Below, piece after piece: positions 1-6,064 of a stretch of 12,528 bases of DNA. Every line of letters starts with the position of its first letter. Position 1 is the first letter of the stretch. Position numbers and translations under genes: made by a program. Source of the stretch: an uncultured Peptococcaceae bacterium (lineage in GTDB: Bacteria; Bacillota; Dehalobacteriia; UBA4068; UBA4997); assembly GCA_947626615.1 (NCBI GenBank), contig CANQSW010000026.1:1-12528 (forward strand). The letters run 5' to 3'. The notes beneath the pieces were generated by a model. It was not told the DNA's origin, made no database searches, and was given only the letters and a program-made list of their open reading frames with translations.

Positions 1-126
1 GCCCGCGCAGCCGCAGCCGCAGCCGGGCGCGCCGGTCTCTTTGGCCAGCTTATGCCGGCGGTACATACTGCGGCAGACCAGCCCGGCCGCGCCAAACACC
101 ACTAAAGCCGTAATAAACGTTCCCAT
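1..126 (-). CDS. FeoB-associated Cys-rich membrane protein (3' end outside window)
   Basis: A short gene starting at ATG 126-124, with AGGAG eight bases upstream, and still open after 42 codons at the window edge. It encodes MGTFITALVVFGAAGLVCRS, a single membrane helix (about residues 3-19), then a basic stretch (YRRHK) and a C-x-C-x-C cluster (residues 36, 38, 40). This is the layout of the small FeoB-associated Cys-rich membrane proteins that follow feoB in many Bacillota. Their exact role is unresolved; a part in ferrous iron transfer through FeoB is assumed from gene context. It begins 46 bases after the feoB stop on the same strand, so it is probably the third gene of the feo operon. 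The C-terminus is not visible. Confidence 0.85.
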   Translation of the reverse strand, partial: MGTFITALVVFGAAGLVCRSMYRRHKLAKETGAPGCGCGCAG

Positions 127-172
127 AATATCCGCTCCTTTCGCGGGGAGATTCTGTTAGAAAGCGCCGCGT

Positions 173-2677
173 TTACGCCCGCTGCCCGCCTTTAACGGCC
201 GGCTTGGTCTCCGGCGTCAGCCCGTTTTTATAGGGGTTCGGCCGCACGGCCAGAAACACCAGCCCGGCCAGCAGCAGCAGAGCCGCGGCCGTGCCTGCGC
301 CGAAGCCGCCGCCCGTGATATACGCGCCCAGCTGATAGACGATCAGCGCGATAACGTACGCCAGCGCACATTCATAGGCCACGGCGGCCAGCGTCCAGCG
401 GCGGTTCGGCATCTCGCGGTTGATCGCGCCGATAGCCGCAAAGCACGGGGCGCAGAGCAGGTTGAAGAGCATGAACGAGAAGGCGGCCAGCGGCGTGAAG
501 CGGGCCGACATGATCTGCCACAGCTCCTGCCCGTTCTCGGAAACTTCCTCCAGCCCGGCATACAGCGTGCCGAAGGTGGAGACGACGTTTTCCTTGGCGA
601 TCAGCCCGGTTATCGTGCCGACGGCGGCCTCCCATTGGTCGCCCCAGCCCAGCGGCGTAAAAACGGGGGCAACGGCGCGGCCGGCGTCCGCCAATATCGA
701 ATCCGTGGTGTCCACCGGCTGCAGGGCGGTGTTATAGCTGCTCAGAAACCACAGCACTATGGTGGAAAGCATGATGATGGTGCAGGCCTTCTTCACGAAC
801 GCCTTGGAGCGCTCCCACATTTGCAGCAGGATATTCTTGGGGCGCGGCATATGATAGGAGGGCAGCTCCATCACAAAAGGCGAGGGGTCGCCCACGAAGG
901 GCTTGGTCTTTTTGAGGATAACGCCGCTGAGCGCGATAGCCGCGATACCGATGAAATATGCGGCGGGTGCCACCCAAACGGAGGTGGGGAACAACGCCCC
1001 GGCGATCAGCGCGATGATCGGCAGCTTGGCTCCGCAGGGCATAAAAGTCGTGGTCATCACAGCCATTTTGCGTTCCGCCTCGTTTTCGATCGTGCGGGTG
1101 GCCATTAAACCGGGCACGCCGCAGCCGGTGGCCACCAGCATCGGAATGAAGTTTTTGCCGGAAAGCCCGAAGCGGCGGAATAGCCGGTCCATGATAAAGG
1201 CCACGCGCGCCATATAGCCGCAGTCCTCCAGAATACCCAGCAGAATGAACAGCACCATCATCTGCGGTACGAAGCCCAGCACCGCGCCGACGCCGGCGAC
1301 TATGCCGTCCAGCACCAGTGATTGCAGCCAATCCGCGCAGTCAATGGCGTTGAGCAGGTTGCTGAGCAGGACGGGAACGCCCGGCACCCAAATGCCAAAG
1401 TCGGCGGGGTTCGGCTCGTCAACGCCAAGCGCGGCGGTAAAGGCGGCTGCGTCGACGCCGACGGTATCCAGCACCTGTTCGGTCTCTTCGTCCAGAATAT
1501 TGACAGCGCCGGCAACGTCCGCCGCGGCGGCTTGCTCCGTCAGCGCGGCGAGCGCGCCGCTCTCGGTCTCGCCGGCGGCCAGGGCGGCCTCGGCGGCCGT
1601 CGTGTCCAGCCCGGCATTGGCGGCGGCTGCCAGATAGGCGTCTATCTCGGCCTGCGCCAGATCGTAATCGGCGGCAGCCTCCTCATAGGCGGCAGAACCG
1701 GCGCCGAACAAGCGCCAGCCCTCGCCGAACACGCCGTCGTTAACCCAGTCGGTCAGCAGCGAGCCGACGGTGGAGATCGAAATATAGTAAATCATAAACA
1801 TGACCACGGCGAAAATGGGCAGCGCCAGAAAACGGTTGGTGACCACGTTGTCGATCTTTTCGGTCATTCTGTCGCCCCGGCTGTTTTTGAACAGCACCTC
1901 GTCCATCAGCAGGTCTATGTAGGCGTAACGCTCGGTGGTGACGATGCTTTCGCTGTCGTCGCCCGCCGCCGCCTCGCGCTCGCTGATGATCCTGTCGATT
2001 GCCTGCCGCTTTTCCTGGGAGAGGGTCAGCTGCCCGGCGGTCTTTTGGTCGCGCTCAAAGGTTTTGATGCTGAACCAGGTGAGGTTGGCGGGGGATACGT
2101 TTTCCTGTAAGCGGGCGGCGATCTGGCGGATCGCCGCGTTGGTCGCTTCGCTGAAGATCAGCGTGTGATCCGGCGTCGCTTTGGCGTTCGCCATTTCTAT
2201 CGCCTTGCCGATCGCGTTTTCCAGCCCCTTATCGTTGATAGCCGCGGTCTCCACCACCGGGCAGCCCAAAAGCTCGGAGAGGCGGTTCGTGTTGATGTGG
2301 TCGCCGCGCTTGGTCACCACGTCTATCATGTTCAGCGCGATCACGACGGGTATGCCGATCTCCAGCAGCTGGGTGGTGAGATACAGATTGCGATCCAGAT
2401 TGGAGGCGTCCACGATGTTGATGATAGCGTCCGGCCGGTTCTGCACCAGATAATTCCGCGTCACCACCTCCTCCAGCGTGTAGGGGGAGAGCGAATAGAT
2501 GCCGGGCAGATCCTGAATGATCACGTCGTCGCGCCCTTTGAGGCGGCCGTCTTTCTTTTCCACCGTTACGCCGGGCCAGTTGCCCACGTGCTGCGAGCTG
2601 CCCGTCAGCGCGTTGAATATCGTCGTTTTGCCGCTGTTGGGATTGCCGGCCAGCGCGATTTTTATCGTTTCTGCCAT
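173..2677 (-). CDS. feoB: Ferrous iron transport protein B (FeoB) with an Ala/acidic-rich insertion
   Basis: The 834-residue inner-membrane Fe(II) transporter with a cytosolic GTPase domain. The G1 motif GNPNSGKTT is at residues 11-19, G3 DLPG at 56-59 and G4 NMID at 116-119. The first membrane helix spans about 284-304. The gate motifs follow: ATGCGVPGLMATRT near 516-529 and PCGAKLPI near 547-554, then GLIAKENVVSTFGTLY near 691-706. Several more helices follow. Between the first helix and the helices starting near 455 there is an extra stretch of about 100 residues (roughly 325-430), very rich in Ala, Glu and Asp, that compact FeoB proteins such as E. coli's lack at this place. By topology it should face outside. 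The start ATG at 2677 has GGGAGG upstream. feoA lies 104 bases upstream and a small Cys-rich gene follows. A perfect dyad sits just before the RBS. Confidence 0.98.
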   Translation of the reverse strand: MAETIKIALAGNPNSGKTTIFNALTGSSQHVGNWPGVTVEKKDGRLKGRDDVIIQDLPGIYSLSPYTLEEVVTRNYLVQNRPDAIINIVDASNLDRNLYLTTQLLEIGIPVVIALNMIDVVTKRGDHINTNRLSELLGCPVVETAAINDKGLENAIGKAIEMANAKATPDHTLIFSEATNAAIRQIAARLQENVSPANLTWFSIKTFERDQKTAGQLTLSQEKRQAIDRIISEREAAAGDDSESIVTTERYAYIDLLMDEVLFKNSRGDRMTEKIDNVVTNRFLALPIFAVVMFMIYYISISTVGSLLTDWVNDGVFGEGWRLFGAGSAAYEEAAADYDLAQAEIDAYLAAAANAGLDTTAAEAALAAGETESGALAALTEQAAAADVAGAVNILDEETEQVLDTVGVDAAAFTAALGVDEPNPADFGIWVPGVPVLLSNLLNAIDCADWLQSLVLDGIVAGVGAVLGFVPQMMVLFILLGILEDCGYMARVAFIMDRLFRRFGLSGKNFIPMLVATGCGVPGLMATRTIENEAERKMAVMTTTFMPCGAKLPIIALIAGALFPTSVWVAPAAYFIGIAAIALSGVILKKTKPFVGDPSPFVMELPSYHMPRPKNILLQMWERSKAFVKKACTIIMLSTIVLWFLSSYNTALQPVDTTDSILADAGRAVAPVFTPLGWGDQWEAAVGTITGLIAKENVVSTFGTLYAGLEEVSENGQELWQIMSARFTPLAAFSFMLFNLLCAPCFAAIGAINREMPNRRWTLAAVAYECALAYVIALIVYQLGAYITGGGFGAGTAAALLLLAGLVFLAVRPNPYKNGLTPETKPAVKGGQRA

Positions 2678-2693
2678 GTTTCTACCTCCCGGT

Positions 2694-2713
2694 CGGTTAG
2701 CTTTGGCTAACCG
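2694..2713. promoter_or_regulatory. Operator-like dyad 3 before feoB
   Basis: CGGTTAGCTTTGGCTAACCG is a perfect 8-base inverted repeat with a 4-base centre. It lies between feoA and feoB, ending 16 bases from the feoB start. It has the same GTTAG-N6-CTAAC architecture as the two dyads after the feoA promoter. No convincing separate promoter for feoB is visible, so it may act as a roadblock operator or as an RNA hairpin in the intercistronic message. The half-sites resemble those of DtxR/IdeR boxes (GGTTAG...CTAACC), but the 6-base spacing is wider. Confidence 0.6.
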
Positions 2714-2781
2714 CTATTTTTCATTAAAAGCAGGTTCGCCGCCAGCTTGGCCAATTTATCTTTATGCTGTGTAAGACGTTG

Positions 2782-3003
2782 TTATTCGATTTCGATCATG
2801 GCCGCGTCGTCCTTGCGGATAGACATGGCGAAGCTGCGCAGGTTGATCTCCAGCGGGTCGCCCAGCGGGGCGGTGCGCAGAACCTGAATTTCCGTGCCTG
2901 TCGTTATGCCCATATCCATAATGTGCCGCTTTACGGCGTTTATGCCGTTCACTTTCACCACGCGCACGGTATCGCCCGGCTTGGCCTGCTGCAGCGTTTT
3001 CAT
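2782..3003 (-). CDS. feoA: Ferrous iron transport protein A (FeoA)
   Basis: The 73-residue cytosolic SH3-like partner of FeoB. The sequence has the family pattern: MKTLQQAKPGDTVRVVKVNG at the start, then a glycine-centred turn (DMGITTGTEIQVLRTAPLGDP) and a C-terminal strand ending MIEIE. FeoA is thought to support or regulate FeoB GTPase and transport activity. ATG 3003-3001 is preceded by GGAGG. It is the first gene after the feo promoter, with two operator-like dyads in its leader. After the TAA stop the same frame stays open for 24 more codons, up to a TAG inside the third dyad; this may be chance. Confidence 0.96.
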   Translation of the reverse strand: MKTLQQAKPGDTVRVVKVNGINAVKRHIMDMGITTGTEIQVLRTAPLGDPLEINLRSFAMSIRKDDAAMIEIE

Positions 3004-3037
3004 GTTTTATCCTCCGTTTCTTCAGATGAGCGCCGTC

Positions 3038-3055
3038 GGTTAGCTCCGACTAACC
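3038..3055. promoter_or_regulatory. Operator-like dyad 2 in the feoA leader
   Basis: GGTTAGCTCCGACTAACC has 6-base arms (GGTTAG/CTAACC) around a 6-base centre. It lies in the predicted feoA 5' leader, between the promoter and the RBS. It matches dyads 1 and 3 in arm sequence and spacing but differs in the centre, as expected for protein binding sites. Confidence 0.65.
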
Positions 3056-3071
3056 TGTGGCCTTAAAGTAT

Positions 3072-3093
3072 GGAGTTAGCTTTAACTAACCCC
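3072..3093. promoter_or_regulatory. Operator-like dyad 1 next to the feoA start point
   Basis: GTTAGCTTTAACTAAC (3075-3090) has GTTAG/CTAAC arms around 6 bases, extended by GG/CC further out. It starts a few bases after the predicted transcription start of the feoA promoter on the minus strand, so a bound repressor would block initiation or early elongation. A metal-sensing DtxR/IdeR/MntR-like repressor is inferred from the half-site and the controlled genes. The site does not look like a Fur box. Confidence 0.65.
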
Positions 3094-3102
3094 ACAGTGC
3101 CT

Positions 3103-3131
3103 ATAATACCACCTGATTTTGGCGTTGTCAA
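3103..3131 (-). promoter_or_regulatory. feoA promoter
   Basis: On the minus strand a consensus -35 TTGACA (3131-3126) is followed by a 17-base spacer and -10 TATTAT (3108-3103). Transcription would start near 3096, giving a leader of roughly 95 bases that holds two dyads before feoA. Confidence 0.85.
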
Positions 3132-3148
3132 TAGCTCTGGCAAAATTT

Positions 3149-3176
3149 TGTTTGTTGAGACAAACATTTTTTTTTT
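3149..3176 (+). terminator. AT-rich hairpin followed by ten T
   Basis: TGTTTGT-TGAG-ACAAACA (3149-3166) is followed by a run of ten T (3167-3176) on the plus strand. This is the form of an intrinsic terminator facing away from feo, though no plus-strand gene is seen before it. It also lies about 50-70 bases upstream of the feoA start point, so it could instead be a regulator site. Confidence 0.4.
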
Positions 3177-3339
3177 GCTGATAAAAAGAAAAGCGCTCTT
3201 GCAGGGTGCTGATTTACCGTCTGCAAAAAGTTGATAGCGCCGCGGCGGCGTTGTGAGCGCGCTTGCAAGCGAACAGCCGGAGCAAGCGTGACTTTTTGCG
3301 GAAAAGGAGCGGCAGTCCGTCAGGCGACGCCGTGATTTG
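3177..3339. other. Non-coding stretch with inverted repeats
   Basis: I see no gene here. Inverted repeats are present: GCAAAAAGT at 3223-3231 pairs with ACTTTTTGC at 3291-3299. Between them lie a perfect palindrome CGCTTGCAAGCG (3260-3271) and a GCAAGCG (3282-3288) that can pair with its left half. The region may be a second folded RNA or a decayed repeat; its function is unknown. Confidence 0.4.
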
Positions 3340-3373
3340 AAAAAATCGCGGCAAGCCATAAGGACTTGCCGCG
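3340..3373 (-). terminator. Intrinsic terminator of the ncRNA candidate
   Basis: On the minus strand CGCGGCAAG (3373-3365) and CTTGCCGCG (3355-3347) form a 9-bp stem around a 9-base loop, followed by A and six T (3345-3340). The T run exists only on the minus strand, which sets the direction of transcription. Confidence 0.8.
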
Positions 3374-3376
3374 ACG

Positions 3377-3395
3377 TGGCGGAGTGGGCGGGATT
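3377..3395. repeat. Exact 19-bp copy of the tRNA-Ser 3' end
   Basis: TGGCGGAGTGGGCGGGATT occurs here and at 3532-3550. In the tRNA it corresponds to the end of the T loop, the 3' T stem, the 3' acceptor strand, the discriminator and CCA. Both copies have the same orientation, 155 bases apart. It may be a decayed tRNA copy or an attachment-site duplication. Confidence 0.85.
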
Positions 3396-3491
3396 ACCCT
3401 TGCGGGTATCCCTCGCGATTCCAATCAGCCGGCGCGTTTCACGCTTGGCTTCTTGGGCGCTCGGTATCGAACTGTTCTCGTCCCGCCCCTG

Positions 3492-3532
3492 ATACAAGGA
3501 AAAGCACCCTTAAAGGGTGCTTTTCCTTGTAT
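3492..3532. terminator. Near-perfect palindromic terminator after tRNA-Ser
   Basis: The 41 bases form a near-perfect inverted repeat with arms of 20 bases. The core stem GCACCCTT/AAGGGTGC (3504-3520) is followed by TTTT on both strands, so it can work in either direction. On the minus strand it directly follows the tRNA CCA. On the plus strand it would stop transcripts heading into the tRNA gene. Confidence 0.85.
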
Positions 3533-3623
3533 GGCGGAGTGGGCGGGATTCGAACCCGCGTGCCGCTCATCACGGCAACACGATTTCCAGTCGTGCTCGT
3601 TATGACCACTTCGATACCACTCC
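3532..3623 (-). tRNA. tRNA-Ser (anticodon GGA)
   Basis: On the minus strand the acceptor GGAGTGG (3623-3617) pairs with CCACTCC (3542-3536), followed by discriminator G and an encoded CCA. The anticodon arm CACGA-CTGGAAA-TCGTG gives anticodon GGA, which reads UCC and UCU. A long variable arm with a TGCCG/CGGCA stem marks a class II serine tRNA. The T arm is GCGGG-TTCGAAT-CCCGC. Length is 92 bases with CCA. It has its own promoter upstream and a terminator immediately downstream. Confidence 0.97.
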
Positions 3624-3629
3624 GAATGG

Positions 3630-3658
3630 GCTGATAATAGGGTCTCTAAAATATCAGC
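3630..3658 (-). other. Leader hairpin of the tRNA-Ser precursor
   Basis: GCTGATA (3630-3636) and TATCAGC (3652-3658) form a 7-bp inverted repeat between the tRNA promoter and the mature 5' end. It would fold at the very start of the precursor, just before the RNase P cut. The function is unknown. Confidence 0.4.
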
Positions 3659-3664
3659 TTAATT

Positions 3665-3693
3665 ATTATAGTATAAATAACACCTTTTGACAA
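3665..3693 (-). promoter_or_regulatory. tRNA-Ser promoter
   Basis: On the minus strand -35 TTGTCA (3693-3688), a 17-base spacer and a consensus -10 TATAAT (3670-3665). The predicted start is near 3658, about 35 bases before the tRNA. Confidence 0.85.
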
Positions 3694-3699
3694 GCATTT

Positions 3700-3868
3700 T
3701 TTGCGGTTTTTAGAAAAATTTTTGGCAATAAAAGCCGCCGCGCGCCGATCCGCGCTAAAAATAAATGCCAAAACGAGATAGGGGCTGCCCACGGTGCCAA
3801 AGCCCTTTGTGTGCCGTGCCGTTTTCCGTTTTTTTGCTGATTTTTCCGGCGAAGAAGCCTCCGGCGAA
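3700..3868. other. Intergenic spacer between divergent tRNA-Ser and dpaL
   Basis: No gene is visible. It contains an inverted repeat TTTTGGCA (3720-3727) / TGCCAAAA (3766-3773) enclosing a GCGCG/CGCGC stem (3740-3744, 3751-3755). Next is a stretch with repeated GTGCC/GGCAC-type pairing around 3790-3825, ending in a T run near 3830-3837. The second part may be a weak plus-strand terminator or a leader element. Nothing more can be supported. Confidence 0.35.
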
Positions 3869-3897
3869 TTGATTTATCCCCGCCGCTCTGCTATACT
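3869..3897 (+). promoter_or_regulatory. Promoter of the dpaL operon
   Basis: -35 TTGATT (3869-3874), a 17-base spacer and -10 TATACT (3892-3897). The start is expected near 3904, about 35 bases before the first start codon. No other good promoter is seen before the terminator at 9570. Confidence 0.75.
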
Positions 3898-3938
3898 ATA
3901 AGAAATAAACGCGACGGCGATCCTGTGAGGTGTATGCT

Positions 3939-5147
3939 ATGCAAAAATGGCAGGAATATGGGCTGGATTTTCTGGCCAACGATATAGACGAAGCCGTGCC
4001 GCTGCCGGCGTGGCTTCAGCTCGACGCGGTGGCGGCCGTGCCGAAGTTTCATGCGACGATGCCGAACTATGCGCCGACGCCCTTGCTGCGGCTGGAGCAT
4101 CTGGCGGTGGCGGGCGGCGTGGCCGGAGTATACGTAAAAAACGAAGCCCCGCGCTTCGGGCTGAACGCTTTCAAGGTGCTGGGCAGCAGCTATGCCGTCA
4201 GCCAAACGCTCTGCCAAAAGCTGGGGCTCTCGCTGGAAGAGATCGGTTTTGCGGGGCTGCTGCGGCGGCGTGGGCAGCTGCATGGGCTGGCCCTGGCCAC
4301 CGCCACCGACGGCAACCACGGCCGGGGCGTGGCCTGGGTGGCCCGGGAGCTTGGCTGCCCGGCGCATATCTTTATGCCGGCCGGGGCCGAGCCGGAGCGT
4401 CAGGCGGCTATCCGCGCTCTTGGCGCGGAAGTGGAGGTGACCGACCTCTGCTATGACGACACCGTGGCTTATGCCAGAGCCCTGGCGGAGAAAAACGGCT
4501 GGACGCTGGTGCAGGACACCGCCTTCCCAGGTTATGAAGATATCCCCAAGCTGATAATCCAGGGCTACGCCACCATGGCGGCCGAGATCGCGGCCGAGCT
4601 TGCCCCGACGGAAGCGCCGACGCACGTATTTTTGCAGGCGGGCGTAGGTTCGATGGCGGGCGCAATGCTGGCCTGCCTGGCGCAATATTTCCCCGCCGCC
4701 CGTTTCATCATTCTGGAGCCGAAAAACGTCGCCTGCTGCCTGAAAGCCGCCGCCGAAAATAACGACGCGGTCAGCGTCTCCGGCAAGCAGGAAACGATCA
4801 TGGCGGGCTTAAACTGCGGCACGCCTTGTCCGCTCATCATGCCGCTGCTGCGCGAAAAGGCCGCGTTCTTCCTCGGCTGCCCGGATTATGTGGCGGCCCA
4901 CGGTATGCGGCTGGCCTGTCAGCCGCAGGCGGGAGACCCTGCCTACGTGGCCGGCGAATCCGGCGCGGTGGGGCTGGGCGCAACGGCGCTGCTCATCTCC
5001 GGCAGGCTGCCGCAAAGCCGTGAGCGGCTCGGTATCGACGCGGCCTCGCGCCTGCTCTCGTTGAACACCGAGGGCAGCATGGCGCCGAAGATCTGGCGGC
5101 AGGTGGTGGAGGAAAACGCCTGCCCGCTCCCGGAGGTCATATGCTGA
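3939..5147 (+). CDS. dpaL: Diaminopropionate ammonia-lyase
   Basis: A fold-type II PLP enzyme of 402 residues that converts 2,3-diaminopropionate to pyruvate and two ammonia in the cytosol. It follows E. coli YgeX/DpaL closely along its whole length. FHATMPNYAPTPL is near the start and the PLP lysine is K79 in NAFKVLG. TATDGNHGRGVAW (121-133) carries the catalytic-type Asp124, and VQDTAFPGYEDIP has the second Asp (193). AGVGSMAGAM is the phosphate-binding loop, followed by GESGAVGLG and STEG-like NTEGS near the end. A GTG at 3930 is in frame, but it overlaps the GAGG ribosome site (3927-3930), so ATG 3939 is the better start. It is first in a seven-gene operon and its end overlaps the next gene by 7 bases. 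Confidence 0.95.
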   Translation: MQKWQEYGLDFLANDIDEAVPLPAWLQLDAVAAVPKFHATMPNYAPTPLLRLEHLAVAGGVAGVYVKNEAPRFGLNAFKVLGSSYAVSQTLCQKLGLSLEEIGFAGLLRRRGQLHGLALATATDGNHGRGVAWVARELGCPAHIFMPAGAEPERQAAIRALGAEVEVTDLCYDDTVAYARALAEKNGWTLVQDTAFPGYEDIPKLIIQGYATMAAEIAAELAPTEAPTHVFLQAGVGSMAGAMLACLAQYFPAARFIILEPKNVACCLKAAAENNDAVSVSGKQETIMAGLNCGTPCPLIMPLLREKAAFFLGCPDYVAAHGMRLACQPQAGDPAYVAGESGAVGLGATALLISGRLPQSRERLGIDAASRLLSLNTEGSMAPKIWRQVVEENACPLPEVIC

Positions 5148-6064
5148 ACTTTCGACCGATCACGCTCGCCGATAAGGCGCTCATCACCGGCTATCTGAAG
5201 CAGATCAGGCCGGTCATAGTGGAGCAATCGTTCAACACGCTGTTTCCCTGGCAGCAGCCGCACGCCTATCATTTCGCGGTTTTTGAGGACTGGCTGCTGC
5301 TGCGGACGACGTATCAGGGGCGCACCAGCTTTATGCCGCCCGTTGGGCCGGAGGCCGGCTACAGCCGCGCGCTGGACGCGCTGGAGGTTTACGCCGCAGA
5401 AGCTGGTCTGCCGCTCTATTTCAGCGAGGTCACGCGGCCTTATGCGGAGCTGCTGAACCGCCTGCGGCCGGAATTTTTCCAGACGTTCAGCGACCGCAAC
5501 GCCGCCAATTATATCTATAACGTCGAGGATCTGACCAATCTCTCCGGCAAAAAATATCACGCGCAGAAAAATATGCTGAACAGCTTCAAACGCAGCTATC
5601 CGGATTACAGCTTCCGCGCGCTGACGCCGGAGCTGCTGCCGCTTTGCCGCGAGCAGCTGGCGTTTTGGTGCGAGCAGAAAAACTCCACCCAATTCCCCAC
5701 GCTGCAACAGGAGAGAGTCGCTATCGAGCAGATGTTCCGCCATTGGCAGCAGCTCGACCTTTACGGCGCGGCGATCATGCTGGGCGGCCGGGTGGAGGCA
5801 TTCACGATCGCCGAGATACTGAACGACGATACCGTAGCGATACTGATAGAAAAGGCCAACAGCGATATCAAGGGGCTGTACAGCGCTATCAACCAGATGT
5901 TTCTGGCCGAATACTGGCAGGACTTCCGCTTCGTGAACCGCGCGGAGGATCTGGGGCTGGCCAATCTCCGGCGCACCAAAATGGGTTATCTGCCCTGCCG
6001 GCTGGAAATGAAATATTGGCTGCTGCCCGCCGGTTGGCAGAAAGCGAGGCGGCAAAATGGCTGA
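5141..6064 (+). CDS. DUF2156 protein (LPG synthase C-terminal-like, GNAT-type fold)
   Basis: A 307-residue soluble protein with the DUF2156 signature, including YIYNVEDLTNLSGKKYHAQKN (124-144), a RALTPE segment after it, and VEAFTIAE / GLYSAINQMFL / LGLANLRRTKMGYLP in the second half. The family is related to the aminoacyl-transferase domain of MprF-type phosphatidylglycerol lysyltransferases and to Fem ligases. Proteins like this one have no membrane part and their substrate is unknown. GGAGG at 5132-5136 precedes ATG 5141, which overlaps the dpaL end. It overlaps the following Eis-like acetyltransferase gene by 8 bases, which points to tight translational coupling. Transfer of an amino-acyl group is an inference only. 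Confidence 0.87.
   Translation: MLNFRPITLADKALITGYLKQIRPVIVEQSFNTLFPWQQPHAYHFAVFEDWLLLRTTYQGRTSFMPPVGPEAGYSRALDALEVYAAEAGLPLYFSEVTRPYAELLNRLRPEFFQTFSDRNAANYIYNVEDLTNLSGKKYHAQKNMLNSFKRSYPDYSFRALTPELLPLCREQLAFWCEQKNSTQFPTLQQERVAIEQMFRHWQQLDLYGAAIMLGGRVEAFTIAEILNDDTVAILIEKANSDIKGLYSAINQMFLAEYWQDFRFVNRAEDLGLANLRRTKMGYLPCRLEMKYWLLPAGWQKARRQNG

Larger units (their letters stand above)
3340..3490 (-). ncRNA. Candidate structured ncRNA ending in an intrinsic terminator
   Basis: This GC-rich segment on the minus strand begins just past the tRNA-Ser terminator. Visible pairings are an outer stem GGGCGGGA (3488-3481) with TCCCGCCC (3393-3386), a hairpin AGCC...GGCT (3450-3427) capped by GCGTGAAACGC, and a GCAA-tetraloop hairpin GGGATACCC-GCAA-GGGTAATCCC (3412-3390). 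It ends in a 9-bp terminator stem followed by six U. The outer stem and the GNRA hairpin share bases, so they may be alternative folds. The part 3395-3377 is identical to the last 19 bases of tRNA-Ser. Reading frames across it on both strands look like shadows. I could not assign a family; a conserved Bacillota RNA such as raiA is one candidate to test. No clear own promoter is seen, so it may depend on read-through from the tRNA. Confidence 0.5.

Noticed and set aside
2678..2781. A separate promoter for feoB in the intercistronic spacer
   Set aside because: Only weak -10-like AT-rich bases are present with no -35 at 16-18 bases.
3063..3497. Open frame of 144 codons on the minus strand across the tRNA-adjacent region
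   Set aside because: It runs through the ncRNA candidate, its terminator and the feo promoter, lacks a ribosome site, and its start lies in the tRNA terminator.
3366..3605. Open frame on the plus strand containing WAGFEPAC
   Set aside because: This is the well-known spurious translation of a tRNA antisense strand (T arm); no ribosome site.
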